A stretch of DNA of 64,000 nt from NCBI RefSeq assembly GCF_030730865.1, contig NZ_JAVALZ010000001.1, forward strand, positions 1,364,001 through 1,428,000, read 5' to 3'. A program made the translations under genes and the position numbers. The stretch is from Uliginosibacterium sp. 31-16 (lineage in GTDB: Bacteria > Pseudomonadota > Gammaproteobacteria > Burkholderiales > Rhodocyclaceae). Positions 62,686 through 64,000 of the stretch are shown one piece after another (position 1 is the stretch's first letter; each line of letters opens with the position of its first letter). Under the pieces are notes generated by a model, which was not told where the DNA came from, searched no databases, and was given only the letters and a program-made list of their open reading frames with translations.

Positions 62686-63135
62686 TCAGCTTTCTTTCTT
62701 GTCGAGCAGGGCACGGGCGCGCGCCAGTGCGGCGGCATCCGGCACCGCCTCGGCGGGCTCGCTGCGGCGTTGGCGCAGGCGCCAGAAGAAGGCGGCCAGT
62801 GCGCCGAGGACGAGCAGCAGCGGGCCGAGCCACAGAATCAGCGTGCCGGTTTTCAGCGGCGGGTCGTAGAGCACGAAATCACCATAGCGCTCGACCATGA
62901 AGTCGCGCACCTCGGCCTCGCTCTTGCCGGCGGCAAGCATCTCGTGCACCTGGCGCTTCAGGTCCATGGCGAGATCGGCCTGCGATTCGGCAATCGACTG
63001 GTTCTGGCAGACGAGGCAGCGCAACTGTTCCTCAAGCCGCGTGGCGCGGGCGTCTACGGTCGCTTCGGGCGTCGCGGCGAAGGCCGAGACACTGAAAAAT
63101 ACGATGCATATTGCCCGGATCAAGCGCTGTGCCAT
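62686..63135 (-). CDS. ccmH: Cytochrome c-type biogenesis protein CcmH (CcmL)
   Basis: A 149-residue periplasm-facing thiol protein that reduces apocytochrome heme-binding cysteines. The signal peptide ends VSAFAATPE, and the active site is LRCLVCQNQSIAESQA (C40, C43). RYGDFVLYDPPLKTGTLILW continues into the C-terminal membrane helix. ATG 63135 is chosen for the signal peptide; a GTG at 63162 is possible. ccmI begins 1 bp after its stop. Confidence 0.95.
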   Translation of the reverse strand: MAQRLIRAICIVFFSVSAFAATPEATVDARATRLEEQLRCLVCQNQSIAESQADLAMDLKRQVHEMLAAGKSEAEVRDFMVERYGDFVLYDPPLKTGTLILWLGPLLLVLGALAAFFWRLRQRRSEPAEAVPDAAALARARALLDKKES

Positions 63136-63154
63136 CCGGGGCCTGGAGAGAGAT

Positions 63155-63685
63155 TCACGCACCCTGCAACTCCTTGATCCGTGGCAGCAATTCCTTCTCC
63201 AGCACCTCCGGCGTGAGCGGGCCGATGTGCTTGTGGCGGATGCGTCCCTTGCCGTCGATGAGGAAGGTTTCCGGCACGCCATACACGCCGTAGTCGATGC
63301 CCACGCGACCGTCGGCATCGACGATGGAGAGCGTATACGGGTCGCCAAACTGGCCCAGCCAGCCCAGCGCGTCGTCACGCTTGTCCTTGTAGTTCAGGCC
63401 GATGATGGGCAACACGCCGCGTTTGGCGAAGTCGATCAGCACCGGATGCTCCTCGCGGCAGGCTACGCACCAGCTCGCCCACACATTCAGCAGCCAGACC
63501 TTGCCCTGCATGTCGGCGAGCTTGAGCTGCGCCTCGGGCTGCTGCAGTTGCGGCAGATTGAAAGCCGGCGCCGGCTTGTCGATCAGCGGCGAGGGAATCT
63601 CGCGTGGATTGAGAGTCAGGCCGATGGCGAGGAAGGCGACGAGGCCGATGAAGATCGCGAGAGGGATGAGGGCTTTGGCTTTCAT
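63155..63685 (-). CDS. ccmG: Thiol:disulfide interchange protein CcmG/DsbE
   Basis: A 176-residue membrane-anchored thioredoxin that reduces CcmH/apocytochrome c. It has an N-terminal anchor (about 6-24), the active site WASWCVACREEHPV (C73, C76) and the YGVYGVPETFLIDGKGRIRH loop. It would normally follow ccmF, but here its ATG overlaps the stop of an unrelated gene (ATGA). ccmH starts 19 bp after its stop. Confidence 0.94.
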   Translation of the reverse strand: MKAKALIPLAIFIGLVAFLAIGLTLNPREIPSPLIDKPAPAFNLPQLQQPEAQLKLADMQGKVWLLNVWASWCVACREEHPVLIDFAKRGVLPIIGLNYKDKRDDALGWLGQFGDPYTLSIVDADGRVGIDYGVYGVPETFLIDGKGRIRHKHIGPLTPEVLEKELLPRIKELQGA

Positions 63686-64000
63686 GCGGATTCTTCTGCG
63701 CTGATGAAATGGCACAGTTGTGCGGTGACAGAGATAAGACCGCGGGCCAAGTAAATGAAAGTGGTTCCTTGCGTTGGGGACGGGGCCCACGAAACGATAT
63801 TTCCAGCTCTGGCATTTGACTTCAACTCTGCGAAATCAGCGATTTGTGAGTGCTGTGACACACCTTCAAAGCGGATGTTGGCGGGGCAGCGTTGGCGTGA
63901 GTTGTTTCCGTTTGGGTAATAGTCCAGAGAAATGGAAATCGTGTCCGTTGCCACGTTTATTTCCATTCCTTTGAGTACGGCGTCGTGCAGTTCGATAGAG
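63682..64000 (-). CDS. Unknown protein, partial, coupled to ccmG
   Basis: The frame is open from the right edge through to a TGA at 63682-63684. It would encode at least 105 residues, beginning at the edge with SIELHDAVLKGMEINVATDT, continuing with IRFEGVSQHSQIADFAELKS and AGNIVSWAPSPTQGTTFIYL, and ending in CHFISAEESA. The alternating hydrophobic pattern and LHDAVLKGMEI start suggest a small all-beta protein like those seen with polymorphic toxin/immunity or DUF loci. The local GC is clearly lower than in the ccm genes. Its stop overlaps the ccmG start by 4 nt. The N-terminus and family are beyond view. Confidence 0.6.
   Translation of the reverse strand, partial: SIELHDAVLKGMEINVATDTISISLDYYPNGNNSRQRCPANIRFEGVSQHSQIADFAELKSNARAGNIVSWAPSPTQGTTFIYLARGLISVTAQLCHFISAEESA

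Overview
The window is 64 kb of GC-rich (about 63-65%) chromosomal DNA from a betaproteobacterium. The Rhodocyclales (Azoarcus/Thauera/Uliginosibacterium-like) are the most likely home. Evidence is the gene set (DUF3426 zinc-ribbon protein after accB-accC-prmA, TorF-glnK-amtB, comM-ubiK, zapB-like/zapA/6S RNA) and the protein sequences. No strain can be named from sequence alone. There are no transposases, prophage genes or CRISPR arrays. Mobile-type DNA is limited to short palindromic repeats.

Layout. 1-1.15 kb: a partial LemA-like gene and an XRE regulator with two candidate operators, beside tRNA-Ala(CGC) and tRNA-Lys(CTT). This lower-GC edge may be accessory DNA. 1.2-6.8 kb: azlCD, an orphan TRAP-type binding protein, a SCO1 copper chaperone, mpl, a degenerate nucleotidyltransferase-like gene and a TlpA thioredoxin. 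6.8-12.5 kb: aroQ, accB-accC (fatty acid synthesis), prmA, a zinc-ribbon membrane protein and tpx. 12.5-17.3 kb (minus): an LPS-type glycosyltransferase operon (GT9, GT4, GT4, GT9). 17.5 kb: a hemerythrin.

17.9-31.7 kb (minus) is one long cobalamin operon. Behind a cobalamin riboswitch come btuB, cobO, cobB, cbiB, cobC, cobQ, an ACP-like gene, btuC, btuD, btuF, cobU, cobT, cobS and an alpha-ribazole phosphatase. It covers corrinoid uptake, adenosylation, amidation, aminopropanol attachment and nucleotide-loop assembly. No corrin-ring genes are present. Nearly every junction is a 1-4 nt stop/start overlap.

31.8-37 kb: a ZapB-like gene, zapA, 6S RNA, a hairpin-rich non-coding block, a YpfJ-type metalloprotease, tRNA-Gly(CCC), thiS-thiG, trmB and ruvC. 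37-42.9 kb: a racemase/PhzF operon divergent from a MocR regulator, and a carbonic anhydrase with an extra N-terminal domain. 43-46.8 kb: thiC under a TPP riboswitch, then a sugar dehydrogenase. 47-52.7 kb (minus): a chemoreceptor, thioesterase, cupin, comM and ubiK. 52.7-55.6 kb: torF-glnK-amtB behind NtrC-like boxes and a sigma-54 promoter. 55.9-61.3 kb: a PL2-like pectate lyase, thiD, a pseudouridine synthase, yceH and two uncharacterised genes. 61.4-64 kb (minus): ccmG-ccmH-ccmI, preceded by a lower-GC unknown gene that runs off the right edge.

The most unusual observations are: an ACP-like protein inside the B12 operon whose two ends look like the two halves of an acyl carrier protein split exactly at the prosthetic-group serine; a series of hairpins ending in a strong terminator after 6S RNA; a family of REP-like hairpins placed after gene ends; and repeat elements that have become coding sequence (38 codons in cobQ, the stop codon of cobU).
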